Notes: generated from the sequence alone by a model not told the origin. DNA of 64,000 nucleotides from Pampus argenteus (GCA_036937835.1 CM072875.1:13343001-13407000), one strand, 5' to 3'. Positions 1-12,026 are shown, numbered from the stretch's first letter. Numbers and translations are program-made.

Positions 1-627
1 CATAGAGACCAAAATACAATCTACAAGATGTCTGTGTCCATCTACATAATGCTGCTTAACATCTTTGTGATTTTTTTTTGAAAGATGATAATTATAAATA
101 TAGTAGGCTCATAGGATTAACAGTTTCGTTTAATACTTCTATTAGCTATGGAAACAGGCGGGTTTAATGGTCTCCTTGGTGAGGAAAGAGTATAATTAGA
201 TGTACATGAGTCCATTTTATGTTTTGCTGCTCATCATAACAAGATGGAGAAAGGAGTTAATTGTCTGACATGAAGAAATATCACAGTACAAGTACTAAAT
301 ATTTAAAAAAAATGTTTTAGGACGTACCCACAATAAAAGGGCTCACATATCACATCATAATACAGTTGTTCAAAATGCACCGATAACAAAATGAATAAAA
401 GGTTAGACACAAACAGTTACCATCCTTCTATACATGAACTTTATCTAGTAGACAATGTTTTTCCTTTGACTTAAAGGGACAGTTCAATAAAAATTCAAAT
501 TAGTTTTCTGCCTTATCCAAAGTGCTATTTATCCATCCAGATAGTTACAGTGTGGTTTGCCTAGGTATGTTTTGTGTTTGTACAAGAGAGGCAAATTTTA
601 AATGTCAAAGACGGGCTGTTCACTCAC
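1..627 (-). other. dpp6: dpp6 intron 3, partial
   Basis: This is the 5' part (in transcript sense) of the intron after exon 3, starting with the GTGAGTG donor at 627. It is AT-rich, and I see no exon, RNA gene or recognisable repeat in it. Confidence 0.85.
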
Positions 628-726
628 CGTTGAGCCATTTGGCATCTGGGTCATGGATGTGAAGGTCTGGACCAAAGACATCTTTTATAATTACTTTCTT
701 CTTAAGGGCAAGACTGTCATCTTCAC
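628..726 (-). CDS. dpp6: dpp6 exon 3 (extracellular juxtamembrane segment)
   Basis: This is a 99-bp internal exon read on the minus strand. An acceptor (TTGGCAG) precedes 726, and a GTGAGTG donor follows 628. It enters in phase 1, completing the codon split at the end of exon 2, and leaves in phase 1 with a single G. The translation begins EDDSLALKKKV and ends HIHDPDAKWLN. This aligns without gaps to the DPP6 region just outside the membrane (human AEDNSLSQKKKV...KIHDPEAKWIS, from memory). In DPP6 this stalk leads into the large extracellular beta-propeller and alpha/beta-hydrolase domains, which lack the catalytic serine and act in Kv4 channel assembly rather than peptide cleavage. The next exon is outside the window. 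Confidence 0.93.
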
Positions 727-1929
727 CTGCCAAGTGCATCGCCAAAAGATAAATAAACATCAATGAAGTATGACGCAGAGCAGCTCCTATATAAAATGCA
801 TGGATGAACTCGATAAATACATTTGAAGATAAGCTTCAAGTCAGTCTTGTGAGATTTATTAGCATTTCAAGGGGAGTGAGTTTACTAGTTTCAGAGAAAA
901 ACTTTTGATTTTGTCAGCATGTTGCTCAGGGGGCTGCAGCCTCATCCAGAGACTGTCACCATCTCACTATAATATACTCTTCTTCTATCTCTGGAGATAG
1001 CACTTTCAATAACTATTCCCCACTATAGGTAGAGCAATTTAGAACAAGGTTCAAACAAGAAAAGGAGCCTCTGGTATAGCTCTATTGATCTGAGAGCATC
1101 AGTTCACAAGTATTTCAGCAGCAGGAGGATGACTCCTTACATCCCCCAAAACTCAAAATGAAATCTCAAGCTGACAGCTGAACTGCAGGTGGAGCAGACA
1201 ACGTGGGAGCACAAATGGGTTTGTGTGGATGTGAGGAAAGAGACAGCAAGTGTGTGTGTGTGTGCGCCCTTTACCTGTCTTCCGCTACACTTTTACTTGG
1301 GAAAACAACTGTTTCCTTAGACAGTTGTCATGATGGTTGACAACCCAGTCTGACTGTACAAATCTGTAAGTTGACAGATTCTTCAGTAGGCTTCACGTTA
1401 CCACTAAGTGCGTAAATACCCTCGTCAGATACAGTTATGTGAAATTCTCTAGTCTGGCAAGAAGCTGCAGAGTGAAGGGGGGGGAAGAAAATTTCCAACA
1501 TGCTGTAAATGGTTTCTCTGATGCTGTGCCAATCTGACAAATCGTTGAAGCTGTTACTGCATAATCATCCCCATTAACAAGCCTGAATGGCATTACACAT
1601 TAAAAAAAAAGCCCATTATCTAGTAAGAGGATGACCCCGCCTCCATGCACAATCAAACAAATTAGGCGGAAACCACGTGATCTGTAAAACCTTGTTCCCG
1701 TCCAAACAAGGTTATCAAAATTAAAATAGCTGAAGGAGAAAGAAAGGGGCTTAATCTGGACGGAGCCCCAAAGTGTAGTCTAATTATTTAAAATAAATGT
1801 AAATAATTATGAAATCACATGCATAAATTACAGAAAGTATAGTTGAAACAATAATTGCTGAACTATTGTAAGACTCATTAAAGATGAACTACGCAATGTT
1901 TTGCTTTAAAGCTCAGCTTGTGTGTAGAA

Positions 1930-2340
1930 GAAGGGCTGCAAATAACAATTACATATTTTCATTATTGATTAATCAGTTTTCTTAATTAATCAATAATTAA
2001 TCAATTAGTCATTTGGTCTGCAAAATGCCAAAAAAAAATAAAATAGATCACAATTTCCCCAAACACAAGCTGCCTGGTTTTGTCCCAACTAACAGCCCGC
2101 ATCCAAAGTTATTCAGTTTACCCTCATAGAGGACCAAAGAAAACAGAAAGTATAGAAAAGTATAGAATATCAATTATTAAAATGGTTGGCAAAGGATTTT
2201 TTCCTCTTATCATTTTTTTGTAGACCTCCATTAAAGATACAGATAGATTTTTTTTTTAAACCTTTACATTGAGCTGCACAATTATTTGATTAATGACAAA
2301 ATCATTTGCCAACCATTTTGATAATTGATTTTCTAACCCA
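1930..2340. mobile_element. hAT-like MITE, two opposed degenerate copies
   Basis: The segment starts GGGCTGCAAATAAC and runs through ATTGATTAATC-type motifs and GTCATTTGGTCTGCAAAATG. It then has the CATAGAGGACCAAAGAAA block and an ATTATTAAAATGGTTGGC end. A further end in the reverse direction follows at 2275-2335 (GAGCTGCACAATTATTTGATTAATG ... GCCAACCATTTTGATAATTG). This agrees with a very common fish repeat whose ends read GGGCTGCAAC and whose interior is rich in GATTAATCGATTA. It has no coding capacity. The reversed extra end suggests two insertions or an inverted duplication. Confidence 0.7.
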
Positions 2341-2534
2341 AGCGGTGACTAGAGACATGAGGTATGTTTATTTTGATGCAGAGCCATATAGGAATATTAA
2401 TATATAAAGAACTCTTCCTGAATCTGTGAAATCTGGCACACTGCATCCCACGATTGTCTGTAACTACTCATTTTGACTTGTACTTGTAAAATAAGCGTTT
2501 AAGAGGATTGTGCTATGTGCTATTGTGATATGTA

Positions 2535-2555
2535 TGTGTGTGTGTGTGTGTGTGT
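2535..2555. repeat. (TG)n microsatellite just after the exon 2 donor
   Basis: A pure TG run of 21 nt on the plus strand reads as (CA)n in the dpp6 transcript. It begins at about intron base 16 after the exon 2 donor. CA-rich intronic tracts near donors are known binding sites for hnRNP L in vertebrates. Confidence 0.95.
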
Positions 2556-2570
2556 CTGTACTGCACATAC

Positions 2571-2685
2571 GAGGGGTCAGCAGGATGACGGAGGTGACGA
2601 TCAGGGAACAGATGATGAGGATGACCAGCAGGGCGATGGCTATTCCCTTCCAGTTCCTTTGCGGTGGGGCACTGCCCACCAGGTC
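2571..2685 (-). CDS. dpp6: dpp6 exon 2 (shared exon, transmembrane segment)
   Basis: This 115-bp exon on the minus strand is bounded by TTTGTCAG before 2685 and by a GTATGT donor after 2571. It starts in phase 0 and encodes 38 residues plus one base. The start reads DLVGSAPPQRNWKG, then a hydrophobic run of about 23 residues (GIAIALLVILIICSLIVTS and on), then VILLTP. This is the hallmark N-terminal anchor of DPP6/DPP10, single-pass type II proteins with a short cytoplasmic N-terminus. This membrane segment mediates contact with the Kv4 voltage-sensor region. The SAPPQRNWKG form and the first exons nearby favour DPP6 over DPP10. Every alternative first exon here ends in phase 0 and so fits this start. 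A GT-type tract upstream and a CA tract downstream (transcript sense) sit unusually close to the exon. Confidence 0.96.
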
Positions 2686-2722
2686 CTGACAAACAACAAT
2701 ACACAATACATTACACTGATGA

Positions 2723-2738
2723 ACACACACACACACAC
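2723..2738. repeat. (AC)8 microsatellite upstream of the exon 2 acceptor
   Basis: This AC run reads as (GU)8 in the dpp6 transcript and ends about 38 nt before exon 2. It is complementary to the (CA)n run downstream of the same exon. Confidence 0.93.
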
Positions 2739-5700
2739 GACCAAAGTACCAGCTTTTAAGCATTTATATATCAAATGAAATGATTTTGCTCCTACAGGCT
2801 GGATCATTTCCACTGCATTGTAGAGACATTTGAATTGTAATGACTTGTATTTCAAATGGATATGCAGCATTTTAGAGATGATCATACGTAAGACAGATGT
2901 ATTTTGTACTGTCACAGTTGGAGTTTGAGATTGGCTGGAGGACAGCAGCTCATTCTCAGCCACTTGCGTGAAGTAACACTGCCTCCTCCAGCTGTTGCCT
3001 GCTGCTCGTATACGAAGAGTCCCTGCAGCTTTGCCTGATAGCTGGAGTGGAGCTACGGCTTCGATGCAGACACAACAGGCAGAATAATGAGCTACTCTCC
3101 TCACGCAGCCCAGCAGATGGTAGATGACTAATCAGCGCTATTTGAAAAACGTACACTGCAGAAATCCAGAGGACATACAAAACATTACCTTGTGGTAGGC
3201 AGTAGTCAGGTGGCCTCTGAAGGCTGCCCAACATTTGTAAAACACAGATCTTTGATATAGAAGCTCCATTAAGGTTTTACTGTGTGATTTAACTGCTCGG
3301 TTTGCCAAAACGCACAGAAACACACAGCAGCTCCTTGATATTCTGTCCATATCAGAGCAACAGGGGGAGACAGTTTTATGAGATAAGTGCAGATGCAGGT
3401 GTCATAGTCACTACATGTCTCAGCCAAGCAGGTTAGGCTACTCTTAAATACCATCATTCAGCATGTCAAAACAGATAGATGTTTTGGGATACATTTAATG
3501 AATAAGTGAACGTTGCAAATTTTCCCGAAAGTTGAAGGGGAAGGTCAAAAATCTGTGTGTCTGTCTCACACACGCACACATGTATCAGTGAAGAAAGTGA
3601 GCACCCACAGCCACCCGTATCAATCCAGCTGTTATGATATCCTTGTAACCAATTAGACCTGGTCTCTGTCTGCCTACGGTGTAGTTAAAGCGTATGCAGC
3701 AGCTCAGTGAACCATCCATGAGTTAATGAGGGGTGCGTGTGTGTACATGTGAGAGCGAAACAGACAGCTCAACTCTGCAGAGACAATGCTTCTTATATTC
3801 TTTAAAGTCTATAAATTGCTTCATTGCATTCCATTTTAATGTTTAAAATGTACAGTCTGTGCGGATGTGTGAATGTGTGTACGTTTACACTGCCTGTGCA
3901 TCTGCTGTCTGCACAGTTTGTCCCACAGCGAAGCGAATCAATACTGAAAGCAGTGAGTACACAAAACAGCAGGCACATCAATAAGCTGATTTATTGCCAC
4001 AGAGGTAAGGGATTTTCAAGATAAGGTGAACAGACTTGTATTCTGCATTTATAAGATATGAATCTCTTTTTGTCACCGTACATTAATAGGGAAGACATGC
4101 TGTTGAAGTTGCCTTTGATATCATCAATCACTTCAGACATCTGACCTGGGTCAGATGCTATGACAGCCATCCAGATAACAGCCTTGTCTCTACATCTGCT
4201 TACTTGTTTCTCCATGTATCTGTGCTGACAACGGCAATTCATTTAGTACAGACAGGTGAACGTGTCTCAGAACAGTCCAGTCCAGTTCAGTGCAGCCTGT
4301 ACACCTGATTGAGAGGTACATATCTATAAATGTGCCACATAACAGAGGAAAAGAATAGCAGAATAATGCCAGACACTTTGATGCCAAGCTGGGAGGCATG
4401 TGAGTAAATATATATTAGTTCCAGTCATTTCAACACCCATGACAAATCCAGCATACTCATTGTGCCTGAGCTTAAGCAGTACAAGGTAAAATTATTTCAG
4501 ACAGCTTTTACTATATGAATTTTAACAGCTCCCATAAGGCCCCATTGGGCTAATTCAGGCTGTGGGAATGTAGGATGCAGACGACTGGATGAGCATGAGT
4601 AGTTTTTGCTCCTGTGTCAGAGAGTTTTTCCACAAATCTGATCAATAGACAATCCAATACTGTCGGATACGCCTTTTTCACTTACAATTATCAACAAAAC
4701 AGCACCTGTTAACCTTCACTGTCAATATTCCTGGTTACATTACACCAATTTGAGAAAGATGTGATTGATTTTTACCGTACTTCCTCTGACAAGCTAAGCG
4801 GTGGTCCACAGAGCCATCAGGACAGCTGTCGCTCAGTTAACAAAAGCCGCGTACAACAACGCAGTTCACATACACACCTAACGCTGAAATTCAGTTGTGA
4901 GTTCAAAGTATACCAATGTCAAATTTGCAAATTACTATATTTAGCGTGTTTAAGGATATATACTGTACCAAACTGTACAGCTGTATAGTTAGTATAATAT
5001 AGTAGTCTTACATAGTATTGTCCTGTGGCAGCATTTTCAGACATGGTGAGATATTACTGGCTGTCTGCATTAAGCCACTTCTTTCTGTTAGTCTGTGTGA
5101 AGACCAGGCACGCATGCCTTGCAGCTGATAACAATAAAAGCTGCATCAATAAATGAGAACTGCAGCCATTTTCACCCTCTCCTACTCAGATACAACATCC
5201 AAACAAACCCCTGCACATTTTTCCATTGCTCTGCATCGGGGTACTGACTGCGCTTAAAGGGTAGAAAATCCCATGAGTGGAAGCAACACATTTTTTTTTC
5301 CAATCCATTTTTTACTGTTTTCATTCTATTTTGAGACAAAGGTAAAAGTATGAAGCATCTTTTACAGTCAAGCTTGCTTCCACTCTCTCTCTCTTTCTCT
5401 GTAATCCTCTCTCCCTCCCACTTTCCCCTTTGTCTAACCGTTCTTTTGTCTCTGCGCTGAAGTGCGAAATGGATCTTTCCTGATCTCTGTGCACCTGGTT
5501 TCCAAGGGAACCAAGAGAGTCATTTGATTCAGATTTGAAGATGGTGCTGGCTGCTGTACAGAACAACCGGGACTAACATTACTGCCAAGTGTCAAGTGGG
5601 TAATGTGCCCTGGGGCTTACAACATTACCTCCAGGAAACAGACACTCAAATAAGACGCATGGTAATATAGACATTTGAAACAAAAAGCAAACTTCAGCCG

Positions 5701-6147
5701 TCTAAAGACACTGGACACTTGACACATGATATATCACTCCACTGTAACATAGTAGCTGTCTGAGAACAGTCAAACTCGAGAGTGAAGCCCTAGCCTGTGG
5801 ACATGTGGGCTAAACTTTTTCTCTGGAACCATATCAATAAATTATTGCCATTCATGAGTGTAATGAAGAATTCATGCCTGCTAGCTTTTGGTACATGGAT
5901 AGTAGGACATCTCTCCCTATCCAACTTGTCTTTGTCCACTTTTGGAAAATGTGGACTATAAACAAAGCACAACACCAACACAACTGAGGTGAGACAAACA
6001 AAATACAATATTGTGACCTGAGGCTATGAACATACTGTATCTGTTGATGAGAGATCAGATTTGTCAATAGTTATGAATTAAAAGACACCTCTACAGACTC
6101 CATGGAGGTAACTGTAAATCAGAATACACATCACAGATAAACATATC

Positions 6148-6150
<3 letters not shown>

Positions 6151-6178
<28 letters not shown>

Positions 6179-6180
6179 AA
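6151..6180. repeat. (AAAT)n tetranucleotide repeat
   Basis: This is a tandem AAAT/AATA run of about 30 nt in the intron. No further significance is visible. Confidence 0.92.
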
Positions 6181-6670
6181 AAAACATGGAGGAAAATACT
6201 GTAAGATGGTAAATAGATTGAAGAAATAATATAATAATACCATGAGACCTATTCTCTGTGCACAGTGACCTAAGTCACTTATCATAGTGGAGGATTTGAA
6301 GAAAAGGGAACATGTGTAGCTGCTGTTTCTTCAAACTAAAGTTCACAGCTCCAATCTGATCATGAGCGGCTCTGGAATACAAAACCACAAATGTAGAATC
6401 GTCTTTACATTTCTGATGTTGGCAGGTGGAGTTTAGCCACATTAAAATGAATTGTAGGAAAGTCTACTGTTCAATGGGTTTGACATTTGACATTGTTAAA
6501 AGACTGGTAACCTGGTAAATGTAATATTCATCATATCAATATTTACTCTCCTTTTAGTTTTGGTCTTCACCAACTTCTGTGTAAAACAATGTCTGGCTCT
6601 TTAGTTGCTATATGCTATTTAATGCAGCTTTAAACTTACCACCTTAAAAGGTACCTCCTTATATTGTATG

Positions 6671-6703
6671 AGTAGTAGTAACAGTAGTAGTAGTAGTAGT
6701 AGT
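6671..6703. repeat. (AGT)n trinucleotide repeat
   Basis: This is an AGT/GTA tandem run with one interruption. It continues into imperfect GTGGTGATGGTAGTG-type sequence up to about 6735. Confidence 0.9.
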
Positions 6704-7200
6704 GTGGTGATGGTAGTGAAAGCAGTGGCAGTAGTATAATTGATATATTGATGAGGTAAGTGAGAAGAAAACAAGCGCATTGTCTTGTTCTTTCACAAGT
6801 CAAAAAGTCATTAAATAATTTAGGTCGCTGCCTTTTATGCCATTGCCTGATTTCACTTGGGGATAAATTATTTTAATATCTGATGTTTTTTCTCTTAAAC
6901 ACACACTTAAATTCTTCCAGTCAGCTATATAACCCTGTATGTTGACAATCTTCAATTAAATTACATCCAGTCAGTGTGTCTCATATTATTAGACTACATT
7001 AGATTACATTACTCAACTGGTATCTGATCTACATCTTCTCTGTATGTTTGTACATTTTGTTTTAAAGCGAGAGGGATTTTTAGTTAAAACAGAAACACTT
7101 TATGCAATAAGTGTGCGCATTAACACATACAAACCTATACTATATGAATTTCTCTTTCAGCAAATATACAGTGTAACATACAAACTACTTCAAATATAGC

Positions 7201-7234
<34 letters not shown>
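7201..7234. repeat. (GACA)n tetranucleotide repeat
   Basis: Eight GACA units stand in tandem, a class of satellite common in fish genomes. Confidence 0.95.
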
Positions 7235-7338
7235 TAACAAGTGGCAAAGAAGAAACACAAATTTCACATTGACATGAGCTGATGTGGAATCGTGATGAGA
7301 AAACATTTGGAGCTTTTATACTCGGTGCGGTTTCTTAT

Positions 7339-7600
7339 TTAACCCTATAATGCCAAATGTATCAAATTTGATACAAGCATTTTTGAGACCTATTGCATCA
7401 CTTAAGTTCCCTCAAAAGCCTCTTGTGGTACTTGTCTTCCAATCCCCTGGTTTATACCTTTATCGTCACAACAATTCAAACCCAGTACGATACAAATGGA
7501 AAAAAAACCTATATGCAGATCATTTTTTTGTACTATGTTTTCAAATTTTGTGAATGGGACAAATAAAGGTTCCAGATTCAAGAAATCAGAGTTTTCGGTC
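7339..7600. mobile_element. piggyBac-like MITE candidate
   Basis: A TTAA at 7339-7342, the piggyBac target sequence, is followed at once by CCCTATAATGCC. Then comes a perfect 16-bp palindrome at 7359-7374 (GTATCAAATTTGATAC). I recall fish non-autonomous piggyBac elements with CCYTTWAYGCC-type ends and TTTGATAC palindromes. The right-hand end is not certain, so the end coordinate is approximate. Confidence 0.4.
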
Positions 7601-10430
7601 TATTATTTCTGGGGTCAGGATTTACAGGGCTAGAGTCCACTGCTCAAAACATCAAAACATGGTTTACAGTTTCTGCCTCTCAGCTTACCAACCGGTGCCA
7701 TCCCATGATTCAGCGCACAATGTCACAGTCTCAACCTCTTTCTAACAGCTCTGTCCCTCCTGACCATTCTTACATTTATAGTGCTTCAGTGTTGGTTCTA
7801 TCGAGAAATAAAACATGCCTTTGCTTCCCTCGTGTCATTCTTTTTGCTAGATTCCTAGATTTATTATTGTTTAATATTCAACCCCTTTCATCATGTAGCC
7901 TACTTCCAGATATATTTCGTTCCTGTTGATGGCTCTCTTATGTGAGCTGGCACCCAAAAGCACCCAAGAGTATTCCTCAGCTTAGTTATGCAATTTAACA
8001 GTCAACATTTTCACTATTAGCCCTACTTTTCCCATAGTTAGCGCTTCAGCAGCCAAAGTACTTCAAGCTCAATAGTGAAGACTGACTAACTGACACATTT
8101 GCTTTCCATTTTGTATCTGTACCTAGGGAATGCTTTCTTTAGTTTCTTGGAGCCAACATTGTAAGTCATCATATAATCCACTAATATACTAGTCTTACCT
8201 TCCTTACCTTTCCACCCACTCCCTGAACTTTCCCAGCACTGTTGTACAACTTGACTGTTGTACTATTTAGTCCATACTCTCTGCAATTGGTGTCCAAAAC
8301 CAAAAAGGAAAGATCCATCTTGTAGCGCACAATAATTTGACTGAAGTTGAATCACTGAAAGTAACCTTCACTGTGTTTTTTTTTCTTTTAATTGAATGTT
8401 TTCCTAAAATGTCCCTGAAAATTAAATCAATTTTCACTTAATAAAATAATTTTTAAAAAAAGACCTATTATCCTTTCAGAATAATCATGTGCAGACCAGA
8501 TGGACTTGATGAAAATCACAAAAAACATTCATAATGTATTTAATCACAGCAAAATATTTAGAATTTGTGTACCCATTTCATCCATTTTAGAACAGGTCTT
8601 TTTATGCAGCACTTCTTTCCTGCATGAGTCACCTTTGATCCATTCAGTCAAATTTGTTTCTTTTTAATAACAGTATTGAAACCACACAACTACCCTGCTG
8701 TTGGAAACAGGATAAATGTGGATCTTATCTTAAACACATTTAGCCTGAAGCTCCAATGCAGCTGGTATAGCGATTGAGGAGACATGATCATTAACAACAT
8801 GAGTATGAGAGCAACAAAACATTGTGCGAGATGCCATTTTTGTACATCTTTAAAGCATCGAGATGGATAGCAATTTGAGGGCTGTTTGCAGTAGTGCTCA
8901 AAAGGAGAGTAACATGTGCATCAGATAAAGAATGTGGAGATGCATTTTCTAACCATGCTACTTCCTTCATGAAGACAAAAGAAGCATTTTTAATGGAGGA
9001 GAAGATGAGATGGCTTGATTTTTATTTTTATTCACTTGTATTTCAGATTCAAGATGCATACAGAGCAGCAAAGTGCGTCAAAATCACCACTGTTAGCAGC
9101 AGCGATGGTGCAGTTCAGAGGGCTGGAGTTCAAATCTCAGATGTGCTTCTTAGCTGCATGGAAATATGTTATGATATATTTGTATCTGCATCATTAAAAA
9201 ATATAGATGCACACGCCGGATTTGACTGATATTACAAATGAGCAAGGTTCATTATTGAAGCTATATGGTGTCAGTAGTGATGGGGGAGAGTAAGCTGTGT
9301 GTACAGACTGTTCATACTAAATAAAAGAAGAGAAGTCAAGGTCAGCCACGTATGAAAATCACTCATTCACAGAGGTGAAATGATCGAGCTTAATGATTGC
9401 AACTGTGTTGGGTATATGTGCATCTCACTCGCTGCAAGCTCCATTTTTCAAGTCTGATACCTGATATCCTCTCAACCTTTAAAAGAGCTTTTTTGATCTG
9501 AATATGGTTAAAGATCGACTGTGCTGCTGTCGACTCTGCACTCCTGCTTTTCATAAATATATGAGCAGAGCGCAAAAATAAACACTTTACACTATATATT
9601 CTGGGACGCTAACTTTAAATGCATTCAGGACACAAGAAGCAAGCAGCTGTTAACACAAGTACACAAGAAAATAGAAAAGCAAAATGCAAGTATCATATCT
9701 TGCAATATCAAACTTAATTATATGCTGGACATTCATGTAAGTGAGGAGCCTTCACCTCATAATGAAACAGCCCTTTTATACTGTGTAGGCTTTGAAAATG
9801 CAATGAGGTTCATTGTCGAAATGTTCTTGATCCATATGAGCACCGATCAGAGGCACACAGTCAGAAGCAGAAGAAGTTATGTAAACCCAAAAGTGGATTG
9901 AGTGTCTACTCGTCATTACAGCCTTCCCAACGGCCTCATGCAGAGCACAATTTAAACTCAATGAGTTGACAGAACAATACAGAGCCATTAACACCCACTC
10001 TATGTCTTTCACTCCCTCTACTTCACTCTATTTTTTTCTCTCTCTCACACACACTCCACTTCTAGTCAGACATTACGCTGACACACACACACAAAATAAA
10101 TTAAAAAAATTAAACAACAAAATACTATGAATCATCACTGGACCAGAAGCTGTTTTCACAGAGTCAACTTGTTTTCATGAAAACAGGACACCACTCTGGC
10201 TATTATGTCATAGGGGGTATGCCTGTGGGTTGATGTTACAATAGGAGTTCATTAATTATTTAGGCAGAAGTTCAGAAGTTGTGCATTGTTGGCCCCTACA
10301 CCTAAACTGCAGGACTCAAACAGAAAATCCTCAGCCAGAAAATCAAACAGAAGCAGTGTCAAAATACTCAACGCCACATCACATGGAAACCAGACTGTGT
10401 GGAATAAGTTATATATAACATCAGCTGTCT

Positions 10431-10456
10431 CCGCTGCTGCTGCTGCTGCTGCTGCT
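10431..10456. repeat. (CTG)n trinucleotide repeat
   Basis: About eight CTG units lie within the intron, roughly 100 nt past the S exon donor. They read as (CAG)n in the dpp6 transcript. Confidence 0.93.
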
Positions 10457-10558
10457 CATATCTGTGCGCTCGTTTATGAGAGATGACGAGCGCCAACACG
10501 TGTAGAAAAACGCACTGGATAATATAAAGATGGACAGGAACAGCGTATGAAGTCTTAC

Positions 10559-10597
10559 CTGATCGTGCTGCCCGTTCACGTCTTTTGCAGAAGTCAT
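10559..10597 (-). CDS. dpp6: dpp6 alternative first exon, short (S) isoform, coding part
   Basis: The 39-nt coding segment reads MTSAKDVNGQHDQ and is followed by a strong donor (CAG then GTAAGA) in phase 0. Joined to exon 2 it gives ...HDQ-DLVGSAPPQRN. It resembles the mammalian DPPX-S N-terminus, which starts MTTAK and ends QQEQ before the same exon 2 motif. It lies closest to exon 2, which is where the S exon sits relative to the L and E exons in mammals, as I recall. It would supply the shortest cytoplasmic tail of the three recognised isoforms. Upstream in the transcript is a pyrimidine-rich leader and a long (CT)n tract. The transcription start cannot be fixed from sequence alone. Confidence 0.86.
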
Positions 10598-10693
10598 GAC
10601 GGCAAATGCAGAGAAGAGGAGAGGAAAGAGGGAAAGAGGGCGTCCGCTGCTGACAGGTGCAGAATAACGAAGCGAGAGAGAGACGCGTAGACC

Positions 10694-10749
<56 letters not shown>

Positions 10750-10800
10750 GACAGAGAGAGAGAGAGAGAGGTGTGGGGCGTGAAAAGGGTTCAAGGATAT
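10598..10800 (-). promoter_or_regulatory. probable S-isoform leader and core promoter with a long (CT)n tract
   Basis: Upstream of the S exon ATG (transcript sense) is a pyrimidine-rich leader. It is followed 5' by a nearly pure dinucleotide tract occupying 10674-10770 (GA on the plus strand, CT on the transcript strand). Uninterrupted CT/GA tracts are frequent at vertebrate promoters and can act as GAGA-type elements. No TATA box is evident, and the transcription start is not determinable here. Confidence 0.5.
10674..10770. repeat. (GA)n tract
   Basis: The tract is almost uninterrupted GA, with a pure core at 10695-10740 and a few ACAGA interruptions after it. It lies 77-173 nt 5' of the S exon ATG. 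Confidence 0.96.
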
Positions 10801-12026
10801 CTAGCGATTTGCTAAATTATTGTGCAGAGTAGGAAGCGCAGGAAACTGTGGACAGCCACAATGTGGGAGGTTCAGTTTGAGATCAGCAGTGTCTTCACCC
10901 ACAGCTGAATGGACTCCTATAACTCAAACACATTTAGTCTTTTATCCCCACTATTTAAGATGGAGGAGCATTTATTTAAAGAGAAGAGGAATCATGGAGA
11001 AAATTGTGGAGAACTAGAGATTATGTGAAATTGCATTGCCACCAAGCAGACTGCCATCAAATCAAACAGGAAAATGAAGCCAAAAACAAACCTCATTTAC
11101 AAAACGTAATGGAGGGCTTAAGGTCCTTCCACCTGGACCTATATTTAGTTCTACAGATGCCACTTCCCACCACTCAGCTCTCAAGAGTTCACAGTAACTG
11201 ATAATATGGAGACCTGTCAGTTTGGATCAGATCACTGTAGGCACTCATTACTGGCAAGTCCATTACAAAGGAAATGGAAACAGTAATCAATGCAACAAGA
11301 GCAAAATACTTTTAGGTATCAGTACAGTTCTTTTCAGATGAGATCTACCTCTTTGTTAGAAGTTAGAAGAACGTTCATGACTGACAATGTTCTGTACATT
11401 GCACCTTAGGGAGTAGAAGACAACAGATATGCACGGTGTGTCCATAGAGCACTCATAAAAATCATATTCACTCCATCCTGCCAGTGCGGTTGTGTTGTCT
11501 ATCAATAAAACAAAGAGGCGCTGCCGGCCTGGATCTTGAGAAACGGTGCTACCGTCCTCCCACATAGAGCAGAAATAGTTCCAGTTCCTGACAAAACACT
11601 GTTTGTGCTGTAACTCGCTCACTGTTCGTCACATGTCTGTGCACACACAGTCCACCTTCTTGTTAGCACAGCTTGTCTGCCTGTTTGTGCTAAACACACG
11701 CACACTGCGCTCGTGCTGCAGAGAGCGTTTTCTGCAGTCTCTGAGCTCCTGGCCTTTTGAACCAATCATCTGTCGGAGGAAGTATAAATCTCAGATAAGA
11801 AAAGAAAGCAAGTCCATCCAGTGAGTCACAGGCAGAGACGATAATATGTTTGGCATCAGTCTGATGGAAAGATTCATTTGTTATAATAATGTCTTCGGCA
11901 TAATGTGTATCAATATTTAAGGGGTAATTATTGTTTTTACAGACAAGGCGAAGATGAGTCATTCTCTCTTAGGCATTTGTGGATCTGTAAATTAATGATA
12001 ATCAACAGAGCAAATTTCAGAGGAGA

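Larger units (their letters stand above)
727..2570 (-). other. dpp6: dpp6 intron 2
   Basis: This 1.84-kb intron between exons 2 and 3 opens with GTATGT at 2570 and closes with CAG at 729-727. It carries a CA tract right after the donor and a hAT-type MITE pair at about 1930-2340. I see nothing else that looks functional. Confidence 0.85.
2686..10558 (-). other. dpp6: dpp6 intron between the S first exon and exon 2
   Basis: This is a 7.9-kb AT-rich intron. Besides the (AC)8 tract near its 3' end it holds short tandem repeats at 6151-6180 (AAAT), 6671-6703 (AGT) and 7201-7234 (GACA). It also has a piggyBac-like MITE candidate near 7340 and a CTG run at 10431-10456. I see no convincing internal exon. 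The open frames here are short and resemble no known protein. Confidence 0.8.

Noticed and set aside
2640..3104. A 154-codon minus-strand frame overlapping exon 2
   Set aside because: It uses a different frame from the dpp6 membrane exon, runs through the GT repeat and acceptor, and matches no protein.
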